Assembly (NCBI RefSeq): GCF_001982635.1
Contig: NZ_MKFI01000003.1
Coordinates: 62,001-126,000 of the forward strand
DNA from: Bradyrhizobium mercantei
GTDB taxonomy: Bacteria > Pseudomonadota > Alphaproteobacteria > Rhizobiales > Xanthobacteraceae
Reading direction: 5' to 3'
Length of the DNA: 64,000 nt
Shown in pieces: positions 17,242 through 26,267 of the stretch; the stretch's first letter is position 1; each line of letters begins with the position of its first letter. Position numbers and translations under genes: made by a program. The notes below the pieces were generated by a model. The model saw only the letters and a program-made list of their open reading frames with translations, ran no database searches and was not told the origin of the DNA.

Positions 17242-17395
17242 GACGCGACAAAGCCTTCGCGGCGCGGCGGCTTCGTAGCACAAGCGCGCTGCGCCGCCGA
17301 AAACAAAGAAAACCGGTTTCGTTGACTTCAGGCCACTTCACCGTGAGTTATGTCTTGCGTGTTCCCTGACATTCTCAGGTTGAATGGAGACCGAA

Positions 17396-18385
17396 ATGAT
17401 CCGTCGTTTGCTGCCGCTGGTCGCGGGATTGTTGTGGGCGAGCTCGGCCTTCGCGGCCGACGTTTCGCTGCTCAACGTGTCCTACGACCCGACGCGCGAG
17501 CTCTATGTTGACTTCAACAAGGCGTTCGCCGCGGCCTATCAGAAGGAAACCGGCAAGAGCGTCGAGATCAAGCAGTCGCATGGCGGCTCCGGCTCGCAGG
17601 CACGCTCGGTGATCGACGGATTGCAGGCTGATATCGTCACGCTGGCGCTCGCCTATGACATCGATGCGATCGCGGGCAAGGGCCTGCTCGCGGCCGACTG
17701 GCAGAAGCGGTTGCCACTCAACGCCTCGCCCTACACCTCGACCATCGTGTTCCTGGTGCGCAAGGGCAATCCCAAGGGCATCAAGGATTGGGACGATCTG
17801 ATCAAGCCCGGCGTTGCCGTGATCACGCCGAACCCGAAGACCTCGGGCGGCGCGCGCTGGAACTATCTCGCGGCCTGGGGCTATGCGCAGAAGAAGTTCG
17901 GCTCGGCCGACAAGGCGAAGAAGTTCGTCGCCGACCTCTACCAGAACGTCCCGGTGCTCGACACCGGCGCGCGCGGCTCGACGGTGACCTTCGTCGAGCG
18001 CGGCGTCGGCGACGTGCTGCTGGCGTGGGAGAACGAAGCCTTCCTGGCGCTGCGCGAATTCGGCGCGGACAAGTTCGAGATCGTGGCGCCGCCGCAGTCG
18101 ATCCTGGCCGAGCCGCCAGTTGCCGTGGTCGATAAGGTTGCCGATCAGAAGGGCACCCGCGCGGTCGCCGAGGCCTATCTGAAGTATTGGTACACCAAGG
18201 AAGGGCAGGAGATCGCCGCGCGCAACTCCTACCGGCCGCGCGATCCCGAGATCGCCAAGGAGTACGAAAAATCCTTCGCCAAGGTTGAACTTTTCACCAT
18301 CGACGACGTTTTCGGTGGTTGGACCAAGGCGCAGAAGGAGCACTTCGCCGAGGGCGGCATCTTCGATCAGATCTACAAGAACTGA
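17396..18385 (+). CDS. sbp: Sulfate ABC transporter substrate-binding protein
   Basis: A protein of 329 residues. Signal peptide ([22 protein letters not shown]) followed by [21 protein letters not shown], the well-known start of mature sulfate-binding proteins, and [26 protein letters not shown], which carries the sulfate-contacting loop. It captures sulfate (or thiosulfate) in the periplasm for CysTWA. ATG 17396 has GGAG six bases upstream; ATG 17384 in the same frame would add four residues. Followed by cysT after 31 bp. Confidence 0.93.
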   Translation: MIRRLLPLVAGLLWASSAFAADVSLLNVSYDPTRELYVDFNKAFAAAYQKETGKSVEIKQSHGGSGSQARSVIDGLQADIVTLALAYDIDAIAGKGLLAADWQKRLPLNASPYTSTIVFLVRKGNPKGIKDWDDLIKPGVAVITPNPKTSGGARWNYLAAWGYAQKKFGSADKAKKFVADLYQNVPVLDTGARGSTVTFVERGVGDVLLAWENEAFLALREFGADKFEIVAPPQSILAEPPVAVVDKVADQKGTRAVAEAYLKYWYTKEGQEIAARNSYRPRDPEIAKEYEKSFAKVELFTIDDVFGGWTKAQKEHFAEGGIFDQIYKN

Positions 18386-18416
18386 TTGAACGAGACCTGG
18401 TTCAACAGGGGGATAT

Positions 18417-19253
18417 GTGAGCACAGCGGTTGCACGGCGCAGTACCTTGCCGGGGTTCGGTCTCACCATGGGACTGACCCTGACATGGCTCTCCGTTATC
18501 ATCCTGATTCCGCTGGCCGCGCTGTTCCTCAAGACGTTCGAGCTCAGCCTCGATCAGTTCTGGGGCATCGTCACCAGCCGCCGCACGCTGAACGCGCTCA
18601 AGATCTCGTTCGGGCTTTCGTTTGCGGCCGCCTGCGTCAATCTGGTGATGGGCACCATCATCGTCTGGGCGCTGGTGCGCTACCGCTTTCCGGGCCGGCG
18701 GCTGTTCGATGCCATCGTCGATGTTCCCTTTGCCTTGCCGACCGCGGTCGCAGGCGTCGCGCTGACGCAGCTGTTCGCGCAGAAGGGCTGGCTCGGCGCG
18801 CCGCTCGCCGAGCTCGGCATCAAGGTCGCGTTCACGCCGATCGGCATCTTCATCGCGATGATCTTCATCGGCATTCCCTTCGTGGTGCGCACGGTGCAGC
18901 CGGTGCTGATCGATCTCGATCCCGAGATCGAGGAAGCCGCCGCGAGCTTGGGGGCCAATCGCTGGCACACCGTGTTCCGCGTCATCCTGCCGAGCCTGAT
19001 CCCGGCGCTGCTCACCGGCTTTGCGCTGGCCTTCGCCCGCGCCATCGGCGAGTACGGCTCGGTGATCTTCATCGCCGGCAACCTGCCGAACGTCTCCGAG
19101 ATCGCGCCGCTGCTGATCGTGATCCGGCTGTCCGAATTCCGTTACGCCGATGCCACCGCGATCGCGGTCGTGATGCTGGTGGCCTCGTTCCTGATCATCT
19201 TCCTGATCAACCGGCTGCAGCGCTGGGCGCAGGCCCGCATTCCCGTGCATTGA
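18417..19253 (+). CDS. cysT: Sulfate ABC transporter permease CysT
   Basis: A protein of 278 residues starting at GTG, preceded by AGGGGG. Six membrane segments and the EAA loop (EEAAASLGANRWHTVFRVIL, about 180-200) that docks on the ATPase CysA. It pairs with CysW to form the sulfate channel in the inner membrane. MARAIGEYGSVIF-type segment (ARAIGEYGSVIFIAGN) is typical of CysT/CysW. Only 9 bp separate it from cysW, so they are one operon. Confidence 0.93.
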   Translation: MSTAVARRSTLPGFGLTMGLTLTWLSVIILIPLAALFLKTFELSLDQFWGIVTSRRTLNALKISFGLSFAAACVNLVMGTIIVWALVRYRFPGRRLFDAIVDVPFALPTAVAGVALTQLFAQKGWLGAPLAELGIKVAFTPIGIFIAMIFIGIPFVVRTVQPVLIDLDPEIEEAAASLGANRWHTVFRVILPSLIPALLTGFALAFARAIGEYGSVIFIAGNLPNVSEIAPLLIVIRLSEFRYADATAIAVVMLVASFLIIFLINRLQRWAQARIPVH

Positions 19254-19262
19254 GGTCTTGAG

Positions 19263-20225
19263 ATGTCGATGCAGACGGGATTGGTAACCTCGACGCCGCA
19301 GCTGCGGACCTACGCGCCCGCGACCGATGTCAGCGTTGCGGCTCCGGCGCCGCGGCTCGAGATCGCGCGCGCGGGGCCGGTGACGGCGAGGCGCGATCCG
19401 CGCACCGAGCCGGGGCCGATCCGCTTTATCATCATTGCGCTCGCGATCACCTTCCTCGGCGTGTTCGTCGTGCTGCCGCTGGTCGTGGTGTTCGCGTCGG
19501 CCTTCTCAAAGGGCGTCGGTGCCTATTTCGCCGCGCTGGCCGAGCCTGAGGCGCTGGCTGCGATCAAGCTGACGCTCCTGATTGCCGCGATCTCGGTCAC
19601 GCTCAACCTCGTGTTCGGTGTGCTCGCGGCCTGGGCGATCTCGAAGTTCGAGTTCGCCGGCAAGACCTTCCTGATCACGCTGATCGACCTGCCGTTCTCG
19701 GTCTCGCCTGTGATCTCGGGCCTGGTCTTCGTGCTGCTGTTCGGCGCGCAGGGCTATTTCGGGCCGTGGCTGCAGGCGCACAACGTCCTCATCCTGTTCG
19801 CGGTGCCCGGCATCGCGCTGGCGACGATCTTCGTCACCTTCCCCTTCGTGGCGCGGGCGCTGATCCCGCTGATGCAGGAGCAGGGCACCCAGGAAGAGGA
19901 GGCCGCGATCTCGCTCGGCGCCTCCGGTCTGCAAACCTTCTTCCGCGTCACGCTGCCCAACATCAAATGGGGCCTGCTCTACGGCGTCCTGCTCTGCAAC
20001 GCGCGCGCGATGGGTGAATTCGGCGCGGTGTCGGTGGTGTCAGGCCACATCCGCGGCGAGACCAACACGATGCCGCTCTTGGTCGAGATTCTCTACAACG
20101 AATATCAGTTCGTCGCGTCGTTCGCGATCGCATCGCTGCTCGCGATGCTGGCGCTGATCACGCTGGTGGCGAAGACCGTTCTCGAGCGGCGGCTCGACGA
20201 GGCAGAGGTGCCCGATGGCGATTGA
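19263..20225 (+). CDS. cysW: Sulfate ABC transporter permease CysW
   Basis: A protein of 320 residues, longer than usual because of a hydrophilic N-terminal extension of about 55 residues before the first membrane segment ([20 protein letters not shown]). The EAA loop is [20 protein letters not shown], and [19 protein letters not shown] is the characteristic CysW signature. Second half of the sulfate channel. Its end overlaps the start of cysA by 11 bp, so translation is likely coupled. An internal start could remove part of the extension, but I see no better ribosome-binding site. Confidence 0.92.
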   Translation: MSMQTGLVTSTPQLRTYAPATDVSVAAPAPRLEIARAGPVTARRDPRTEPGPIRFIIIALAITFLGVFVVLPLVVVFASAFSKGVGAYFAALAEPEALAAIKLTLLIAAISVTLNLVFGVLAAWAISKFEFAGKTFLITLIDLPFSVSPVISGLVFVLLFGAQGYFGPWLQAHNVLILFAVPGIALATIFVTFPFVARALIPLMQEQGTQEEEAAISLGASGLQTFFRVTLPNIKWGLLYGVLLCNARAMGEFGAVSVVSGHIRGETNTMPLLVEILYNEYQFVASFAIASLLAMLALITLVAKTVLERRLDEAEVPDGD

Positions 20226-21264
20226 AGTCAAGAATATCGTAAAGCGGTTCGGCAGCTTTGCCGCGCTCGACAATGTCGATCTCAAGGTCGCCGACGGCGA
20301 ACTGCTGGCACTGCTCGGCCCGTCGGGCTCCGGCAAGACGACGTTGTTGCGGATCATCGCAGGGCTGGACTGGCCCGACTCGGGCGAGGTCGCAATCGAC
20401 GGCGAGAATGCGCTGTCGCGCGGCGCCAGCGAGCGTCAGGTCGGATTCGTGTTCCAGCACTATGCGCTGTTCCGCCACATGACGGTGTTCGAGAACGTCG
20501 CGTTCGGCCTGCGCGTGCAGCCGCGCGCGATCCGCAAGGACGAGGCGACGATCCGCGCCCGGGTCAAGAACCTGCTCGATCTGGTGCAGCTCGATTGGCT
20601 CGCCAACCGCTATCCCAGCCAGCTCTCCGGCGGCCAGCGGCAGCGCATCGCGCTGGCGCGTGCGCTGGCGATCGAGCCGCGGATCCTGCTGCTCGACGAG
20701 CCGTTCGGCGCGCTCGATGCCAAGGTGCGCAAGGAGCTGCGGCAATGGCTGCGCTCGCTGCACAACGAGATCCACGTCACCTCGATCTTCGTCACCCACG
20801 ACCAGGAGGAGGCGCTCGAAGTCGCCAACCGCGTCGTGGTGATGGACAAGGGCAGGATCGAGCAGATCGGCTCGCCCGGTGAGGTCTATGACAATCCGGC
20901 GACCGCCTTCGTGCACGGCTTCATCGGCGAATCCATCGTGCTGCCGGTCGATGTCGCCGGCGATGCGGTGCGGCTGGATGGCCGTCCGCTGAACATCCCG
21001 GCGCTGGGCGCGGCGTCAGGCGCGGCCAAGCTGTTCGTCCGCCGCCACGACATGGCGGTCGGGCCCGCCGGAACCGGTGCGCTGGAAGGCGCCATCCGGC
21101 ATGTCCGCTCGTTCGGCCCGATCCAGCGTGCCGAGGTGGCCCTGTCGGGCAGCGAGGGCAAGACCGTGATCGAGATCGACGCTCCCCGCGACCGCGAGCT
21201 GCAAGCCGGCGAAATCGTCTCGCTGCAACCCCGCCGCTACCGGATCTTTGCCGAGCAGGGATAG
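20215..21264 (+). CDS. cysA: Sulfate/thiosulfate ABC transporter ATP-binding protein
   Basis: A protein of 349 residues. Walker [10 protein letters not shown] (about 36-44), Q-loop, signature [15 protein letters not shown], Walker [13 protein letters not shown] and switch His ([10 protein letters not shown]), followed by a C-terminal TOBE-like regulatory domain (about 240-349). It hydrolyses ATP on the cytoplasmic side to drive sulfate import through CysT/CysW. It starts inside cysW and is the last gene of the operon, followed by a repeat element. Confidence 0.95.
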   Translation: MAIEVKNIVKRFGSFAALDNVDLKVADGELLALLGPSGSGKTTLLRIIAGLDWPDSGEVAIDGENALSRGASERQVGFVFQHYALFRHMTVFENVAFGLRVQPRAIRKDEATIRARVKNLLDLVQLDWLANRYPSQLSGGQRQRIALARALAIEPRILLLDEPFGALDAKVRKELRQWLRSLHNEIHVTSIFVTHDQEEALEVANRVVVMDKGRIEQIGSPGEVYDNPATAFVHGFIGESIVLPVDVAGDAVRLDGRPLNIPALGAASGAAKLFVRRHDMAVGPAGTGALEGAIRHVRSFGPIQRAEVALSGSEGKTVIEIDAPRDRELQAGEIVSLQPRRYRIFAEQG

Positions 21265-21276
21265 CTGCCGCGGGTC

Positions 21277-21412
21277 CAAACCTCCCCTTGAAAAGGGGAA
21301 GGTCGCCTTGCTCGCCAGAGCAAGGCGGGTGGGGATCTGCCTCCACGACTGCCGCTGTCGCCCCTGGCCGACCCCCATCCCGACCTTCCCCCTCTCAGGG
21401 GGAAGGAGAACA
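21277..21412. repeat. Dispersed palindromic element, family G copy 1
   Basis: AAACCTCCCCTTGAAAAGGGGAAGGTCG, a second hairpin TTGCTCGCCAGAGCAAGGCGGGTGGGGA, and the closing CCCCATCCCGACCTTCCCCCTCTCAGGGGGAAGG pair with one another to form a composite of hairpins. A related CT-rich/GA-rich pair is at 57515-57682. It follows cysA and may mark the end of that transcript. Confidence 0.65.
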
Positions 21413-21525
21413 GGGTCCCGGTCCCCGACATCGGTGGCACTTGATGGCCAAAAGTTAGCCCCTGTTCACCATTCAGCCACGGTTGGTATGCAACAACGGC
21501 GGGCCAACTTTGGGGGTCTTCACTA

Positions 21526-22023
21526 GTGAAACGGACGACGGTTGCCCTGTTCGGGCTGCTGGTGCTTGCCGGCTGCGGCACGGACACCAAAATCCCGGAA
21601 GAACCGGCCATGTATCTCAACATGGCGCAGCCCGGCGCCGTGCTGGATAGCCAGGCGGCTGCGATCATGTTTTCGCAATACCGCCAGAACAATGGCCTTG
21701 GCACCGTGGTGGTCGATCCGGACCTGACCAGGCTCGCCGAGCAGCAGTCGCAGGCGATGGCCGCCCGCAACAAGATGGACCATGACGTCAAGGCCCCGCT
21801 CGGCAAGCGGCTCGAGGCCGGCGGCTATCCGGCGACGGTGGCGGTCGAGAACATCTCGGCCGGCTATCACACGCTGGCGGAAGCGTTTTCGGGCTGGCGG
21901 GATTCACCGCCGCACAAGGCCAACATGCTCAAAAGCGGTGTCACAAAAATGGGCATCGCGGCCGTCTATGCTCCGAATACCAAATACAAGGTGTTCTGGA
22001 CGCTCATTCTGGCGGCAACCTGA
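21526..22023 (+). CDS. CAP (CRISP/SCP)-domain lipoprotein
   Basis: A protein of 165 residues from a GTG. It begins with a lipoprotein signal, hydrophobic core TTVALFGLLVLAGCG with lipobox LAGC, so it is probably lipidated and located in the periplasm or outer membrane. The rest is a CAP/SCP domain: QYRQNNGLGTVVVDPDLTRLA, MAARNKMDHD (the CAP His), VAVENISAGYHTLAEAF and WRDSPPHKANMLKSGVTKMGI. Bacterial CAP proteins have poorly known functions. Single gene between a repeat and the patatin gene. Confidence 0.85.
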   Translation: MKRTTVALFGLLVLAGCGTDTKIPEEPAMYLNMAQPGAVLDSQAAAIMFSQYRQNNGLGTVVVDPDLTRLAEQQSQAMAARNKMDHDVKAPLGKRLEAGGYPATVAVENISAGYHTLAEAFSGWRDSPPHKANMLKSGVTKMGIAAVYAPNTKYKVFWTLILAAT

Positions 22024-22219
22024 TCTCGATAAATTCCACGTGATCCAAGCCCCAATCTCGTAGATTGACGCCGCCGCCAACAGCGGCCACCGTGTTGCTC
22101 GAGAGCACGATCGGGAAAGGCGGACGCCGCTTTTGGGAAAGACCGTGCTCGCGCAATGAGGCTGGATCGGGATGTGATCGCATCACGATCGGTGTTGGTT
22201 TCGAACCGAACGGTTACGA

Positions 22220-23389
22220 ATGGATACTTCGGATTCCGCGCCGGCCTCGACGCCCGCGCAAGCGCAGCGTGTGCTGGTTCTGCAGGGCGGCGGCGCGCTC
22301 GGCTCCTATCAGGCCGGCGCCTTTCAGGCGCTGTGCCACGCAGGCTTCGAGCCGGAATGGATCGCCGGCATCTCGATCGGTGCCATCAATGCCGCGATCA
22401 TCGCCGGCAACGAGCCGGACAAGCGCGTGCCGAAGTTGAAGGAATTCTGGGAGATGGTGTCGGCGCCGGTGCCGTGGAATCCGGTCTCCAAGCATGAGCG
22501 TGCCCGCTCGCTGTTCAACGAGACCTCTGCCGCGATCATCGCGACCTTCGGCGTGCCCGGCTTCTTCACCCCGCGGATTCCGCCGGCGCCGCTGTGGCCG
22601 CCCGGCAGCTCACAGTCGCTGAGCTATTACGACACCGCGCCCCTGAAGAAGACGCTGGAGCGACTCGTTGACTTTGATCGCATCAACGATCTGAAGACGC
22701 GGCTGTCGGTCGGCGCGGTCGGCGTCACCTCGGGCAACTTCTGCTATTTCGACAATTACGAGTTCAAGAAGCGCGGCAAGAAGATCGGCCCCGAACACAT
22801 CATGGCCTCAGGCGCGCTGCCGCCGGGATTTCCCGCCGTTGTGATCGAGGGCGAGCATTATTGGGACGGCGGCATCGCCTCTAACACCCCGCTCGATTTC
22901 GTGCTCGACGAGGAGACCACCCGCGATCTCCTGATCTTCCAGGTCGACCTGTTCAGCGCGCGCGGGCCGTTGCCGGAGACACTGCTGGAAGCCGCCGAGC
23001 GCGAAAAGGACATCCGCTATTCCAGCCGGACACGGATGAACACCGACAAGAACCGGCAGATCCACAACGCCCGCATGGCGGTGCGCGACCTGATCGGCAA
23101 GCTGCCCGATTACCTGAAGAACGATCCGTCGGTCGAACTGCTGCGCAAGGCGTCCAGGGAGAACACCGTCACGGTGGTCCACCTGATCTACAAGAGCAAG
23201 AACTACGAGACCTCGTCGAAGGACTACGACTTCTCCCATGTTGCGATGGTCGAGCACTGGGGCGCGGGCGTCCGCGACGTGCATTTGTCGATGCGTCACA
23301 AAGAATGGCTAGAACGGCCTCAGTCCGGGGAAACCATGGTGACTTACGACCTCACGGGGGACGAACCCACGCCCCCGCAAGCAAAATAG
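22220..23389 (+). CDS. Patatin-like phospholipase
   Basis: A protein of 389 residues with the Ser-Asp dyad of the patatin family: the oxyanion loop QGGGALGSYQAG (22-33), the nucleophile elbow GISIG with Ser52, and the catalytic DGG with Asp216. No signal peptide, so it is cytoplasmic or membrane-associated; such enzymes release fatty acids from phospholipids or other acyl esters. Residues 230-389 include a DUF3734-type C-terminal region seen in many rhizobial members. The 3-hydroxybutyrate dehydrogenase gene starts 12 bp later, so the two are probably co-transcribed, which points to lipid or polyhydroxybutyrate-linked metabolism. Confidence 0.9.
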   Translation: MDTSDSAPASTPAQAQRVLVLQGGGALGSYQAGAFQALCHAGFEPEWIAGISIGAINAAIIAGNEPDKRVPKLKEFWEMVSAPVPWNPVSKHERARSLFNETSAAIIATFGVPGFFTPRIPPAPLWPPGSSQSLSYYDTAPLKKTLERLVDFDRINDLKTRLSVGAVGVTSGNFCYFDNYEFKKRGKKIGPEHIMASGALPPGFPAVVIEGEHYWDGGIASNTPLDFVLDEETTRDLLIFQVDLFSARGPLPETLLEAAEREKDIRYSSRTRMNTDKNRQIHNARMAVRDLIGKLPDYLKNDPSVELLRKASRENTVTVVHLIYKSKNYETSSKDYDFSHVAMVEHWGAGVRDVHLSMRHKEWLERPQSGETMVTYDLTGDEPTPPQAK

Positions 23390-23401
23390 GAGCGACCGAT
23401 A

Positions 23402-24190
23402 ATGGGTACGTTGACAGGCAAGACCGCCGTTGTGACCGGCTCGACCAGCGGCATCGGATTGGCGATCGCGCGCGCCTTCGCCGGCGCCGGCGCCAATATC
23501 GTTCTCAACGGCATGGGCGTTCCGGCCGATATCGAGAAGGAGCGTTCCGGCATCGAGACCGACTTCAAGGTCAAGGCGGTGCATTCGCCGGCCGACATGA
23601 CCAAGCCGGCCGAGATCGCCGAGATGGTTGCGCTCGGTGAGAAGACCTTCGGTTCGGTCGATATCCTCGTCAACAATGCCGGCATCCAGTTCGTGTCGCC
23701 GATCGAGGAATTCCCGCCGGAGAAGTGGGAAGCGATCATCGCGATCAATCTGTCGTCGGCGTTCTACGGCATCCGCGCCGCGGTGCCCGGCATGAAGAAG
23801 CGCGGCTGGGGCCGCATCATCAACACCGCCTCGGCGCACTCGCTGGTCGCCTCGCCGTTCAAGTCGGCCTATGTCTCGGCCAAGCACGGCATCGCCGGCC
23901 TCACCAAGACCGTCGCGCTCGAGCTCGCGCAGCACAAGATCACCTGTAACTGCATCTCGCCGGGCTACGTCTGGACGCCGCTGGTCGAGCACCAGATTCC
24001 GGAGACCATGAAGGCGCGCAACATGACCAAGGAGCAGGTCATCAAGGACGTGCTGCTCGCGGCACAGCCGACCAAGGAGTTCGTGACCTCGGACCAGGTC
24101 GCAGCGCTGGCACTGTTCCTGTGCAGCGACGACGCCGCGCAGATCACCGGCTCCAACTACTCGATCGACGGCGGCTGGACCGCGGAATAA
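23402..24190 (+). CDS. bdhA: 3-hydroxybutyrate dehydrogenase (SDR)
   Basis: A protein of 262 residues, the family length. NAD-binding TGSTSGIGLAIA (12-23), NNAG near 92, catalytic Ser (TASAHSLVAS) and Y-x3-K in YVSAKHG. The segments HQIPETMKARNMTKEQVIKDVLLAAQPTKEFV and SPGYVWTPLV are those of D-3-hydroxybutyrate dehydrogenase, which oxidises 3-hydroxybutyrate to acetoacetate in polyhydroxybutyrate degradation. It lies directly behind the patatin-like gene and is followed by a strong terminator. Confidence 0.9.
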   Translation: MGTLTGKTAVVTGSTSGIGLAIARAFAGAGANIVLNGMGVPADIEKERSGIETDFKVKAVHSPADMTKPAEIAEMVALGEKTFGSVDILVNNAGIQFVSPIEEFPPEKWEAIIAINLSSAFYGIRAAVPGMKKRGWGRIINTASAHSLVASPFKSAYVSAKHGIAGLTKTVALELAQHKITCNCISPGYVWTPLVEHQIPETMKARNMTKEQVIKDVLLAAQPTKEFVTSDQVAALALFLCSDDAAQITGSNYSIDGGWTAE

Positions 24191-24220
24191 TTCGCCTCCG
24201 CGAGTTGGCGGTTAAGAACA

Positions 24221-24253
24221 AGCCGGCCCTGATTGGATCAGGGCCGGCTTTTG
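24221..24253. terminator. Intrinsic terminator after bdhA
   Basis: AGCCGGCCCTGAT / ATCAGGGCCGGCT forms a 13-bp stem around tgg, followed by TTTTGCTTT. It begins 30 bp after the bdhA stop and may also serve the leftward gene at 24284. Confidence 0.88.
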
Positions 24254-24283
24254 CTTTCCATCTGATGATCGCCGGGCCTGCCG

Positions 24284-24568
24284 TCAGGCATCCGACCCGC
24301 TCTCTTTCGCGGGCTTTTGTTTCTCGGCCACCAGCCGCTTCATGCTCTCGAGGATGTCAATCTCGGCCGTGCTGGAGCCCGCGTCGGGGGTGACTTCGAT
24401 CGACGTGATCGCGGCTTCAGATATCTGCAACTCATCGTGGGAAGCGACGTGTTGATGGCCGCGCAATGCGGTTTCGATCGCGTTCGCCATCGACAGCAGT
24501 TCGTCCTGCGCCGCCTTCGGCCAGGATCGCACGCGATCAAACAGGTCTTTCAGCTCAGTGGCGCTCAT
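24284..24568 (-). CDS. Orphan antitoxin-like small protein (94 aa)
   Basis: A protein of 94 residues from the ATG at 24568. The N-terminal third LFDRVRSWPKAAQDELLSMA resembles the helix found in several addiction-module antitoxins (pattern of the type wp-x-a-Q-x-E-L), and the tail is acidic and then basic (LESMKRLVAEKQKPAKES). No toxin-like gene is adjacent: the neighbour upstream is a flippase on the same strand, 33 bp away. It may be a solitary antitoxin, or an unrelated helical protein. The antitoxin idea is weak. Confidence 0.6.
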   Translation of the reverse strand: MSATELKDLFDRVRSWPKAAQDELLSMANAIETALRGHQHVASHDELQISEAAITSIEVTPDAGSSTAEIDILESMKRLVAEKQKPAKESGSDA

Positions 24569-24600
24569 GGCGGCAATTATATACCGCGTCCGGCCGAATG

Positions 24601-26004
24601 CTACGGCGCCGTCCGCCGCTTCCCGAACGCCAGCACATGCAGGCCGAGGCGCGAGCGCACCACGTAGAACAGCAGGATGGTCTCGAAGATCAGCGACAGC
24701 GAGGTCGAGGCCGCCGCGCCCATGCCGCCGTAGCGCGGCACCAGCGTCATGCAGAGCCCGACATTCATGAAGAACGACACCGCATAGGCGGTGGCGCAGA
24801 TGCTCTGGTGACCGAGCATGTTCAAGAGGCGCTCCACCGGCCCGATCGCCGAGCGCACCACGAGGCCGATCGCGGCGACGAACATGATGCTGTAGCCGTC
24901 GACGAATTTCGGGCCGAACAGCCAAAGCAGCGGCTTGCCGAAGGCGAGCAAGGCGATGGTCGCAAACAGCGAGGGCCAGAACGTCCAGCTGATGGCGTGC
25001 GCGACATAGGCCGACAGCCGGTCCTTGTCGCCGATCGCGTTGTACTCGGCGAAGCGGTGCGCGGTCGTCGCGGACATGGCGTAGTGCACGAACGACACCA
25101 GCGCCAGCGTCTTCACCACGGCGAAGTAGATGCCGACCTCCTCGGAGGAGCGGAATTGTTGCAGCATCAGCACGTCGGTGTAGCCGAGCAACAGATAGAA
25201 GCTCTCGACCAGCATGATCGGCAGCGAGATCGCAAACCAGCCCTTGACGTCGTAGGTCTTCTCACCCGTCCCGAGATGGGCCTTGAGGCGGCGGTTCAGC
25301 ACGATCATCTGGCCGATCGCCGCGATGTAGACCGCAGCCGCGCTCGCGATCATCGCGGCGGTGGCGCCGAGATTGAGGCCGAGCGCCAGTGCGCCGGCGG
25401 TCAGCGCGATGATCAGTCCCTGCCGCACGATGAATTGCGGCATCAGGCCGAGCTGCATCCAGTCATGCGCGCGCGAGATGCCGTCCTGGGTGTTGGCGAC
25501 CACGAAGGGCGGCAAGGTCAGGCAGCCGATATAGAGCGGTACCACCGCGTTGGGATCGATCCAGGGCGAGGCGAGGTGGATCACGCCGGCGAGCAGCAGC
25601 GCCACCGTGCTCGACGCGGCAAGCACCGCCCAGCGGCCGCCGGAGAGGAAGCCGCGCAGCGCGGCGAGGTCGCCGCGCGCGCGATATTCCGGGATGATCT
25701 TCTGCGAGGACGGCGCGATGCCGAAATCCATGGTGCTGCCGAGCAGGAGCACCCAGGTCCAGACATAGACATAGATGCCGTAGTCCGAGCCGCTCATCCA
25801 GCGCGCCAGTAGGATCTGCGCGAGATAGGCGATGGCGGCGCTGATGACGCGGATGATGAAGATGGTGCCGGCAAGGCGTTTGGTGACCGACGCCTCCTTG
25901 GTTCCGCCGAGCAGGCGCGCGGTGAAGCCACGCAGGCGTGCGGCCGGGCCCGATGGCGCAGTGGTTGCGGCAGAGGATTCGGATTGTGTCTCCATCACAG
26001 CCAA
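24601..26004 (-). CDS. Wzx/MATE-like polysaccharide flippase
   Basis: A protein of 467 residues with about twelve to fourteen membrane segments and no soluble domain. N-terminal IFIIRVISAAIAYLAQILLARWMSGSDYGIYVYVW is a classic start of the oligosaccharide flippase/MVF superfamily. Such proteins move undecaprenyl-linked oligosaccharides across the inner membrane. The gene stands alone, not in a glycosyltransferase cluster, so its substrate cannot be inferred. Starts at ATG 26004, with another ATG nine bases in. Confidence 0.85.
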   Translation of the reverse strand: MAVMETQSESSAATTAPSGPAARLRGFTARLLGGTKEASVTKRLAGTIFIIRVISAAIAYLAQILLARWMSGSDYGIYVYVWTWVLLLGSTMDFGIAPSSQKIIPEYRARGDLAALRGFLSGGRWAVLAASSTVALLLAGVIHLASPWIDPNAVVPLYIGCLTLPPFVVANTQDGISRAHDWMQLGLMPQFIVRQGLIIALTAGALALGLNLGATAAMIASAAAVYIAAIGQMIVLNRRLKAHLGTGEKTYDVKGWFAISLPIMLVESFYLLLGYTDVLMLQQFRSSEEVGIYFAVVKTLALVSFVHYAMSATTAHRFAEYNAIGDKDRLSAYVAHAISWTFWPSLFATIALLAFGKPLLWLFGPKFVDGYSIMFVAAIGLVVRSAIGPVERLLNMLGHQSICATAYAVSFFMNVGLCMTLVPRYGGMGAAASTSLSLIFETILLFYVVRSRLGLHVLAFGKRRTAP

Positions 26005-26102
26005 GGCGGAAAATTCCCAAAGCGCCGCAAGGCGGCAATGGCCCCCGATCTATCAACGAAACGTTAAGATTGGGTTGGGTGACCGCTGTTCCCGTCTTGC
26101 GC

Positions 26103-26260
26103 CATCCCGGCCTGGTGCGCAATTGCGGCACGAAAGCCGGGATCCATAACCAGCGGAAACAATTAGGCACACAGCTTGACCCCCAGCCTGCCTCAAACAG
26201 CAGCCGCGGAGAATGGGTCCCGGCCCCCGTGCGCAATTGCGCACCAGGCCGGGACGACGC
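26103..26260. repeat. Dispersed palindromic element, family C copy 1
   Basis: Left arm CATCCCGGCCTGGTGCGCAATTGCGG...CGGGATCCATAACCAGC, central part, then GCCGCGGAGAATGGGTCCCGG and the right arm GTGCGCAATTGCGCACCAGGCCGGGACGAC. Copies with the same right-hand block are at 35859-35982; a related element is at 27942-28094. It lies between the flippase start and the end of the DsbD-like gene. Confidence 0.8.
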
Positions 26261-26267
26261 TGTTGCG

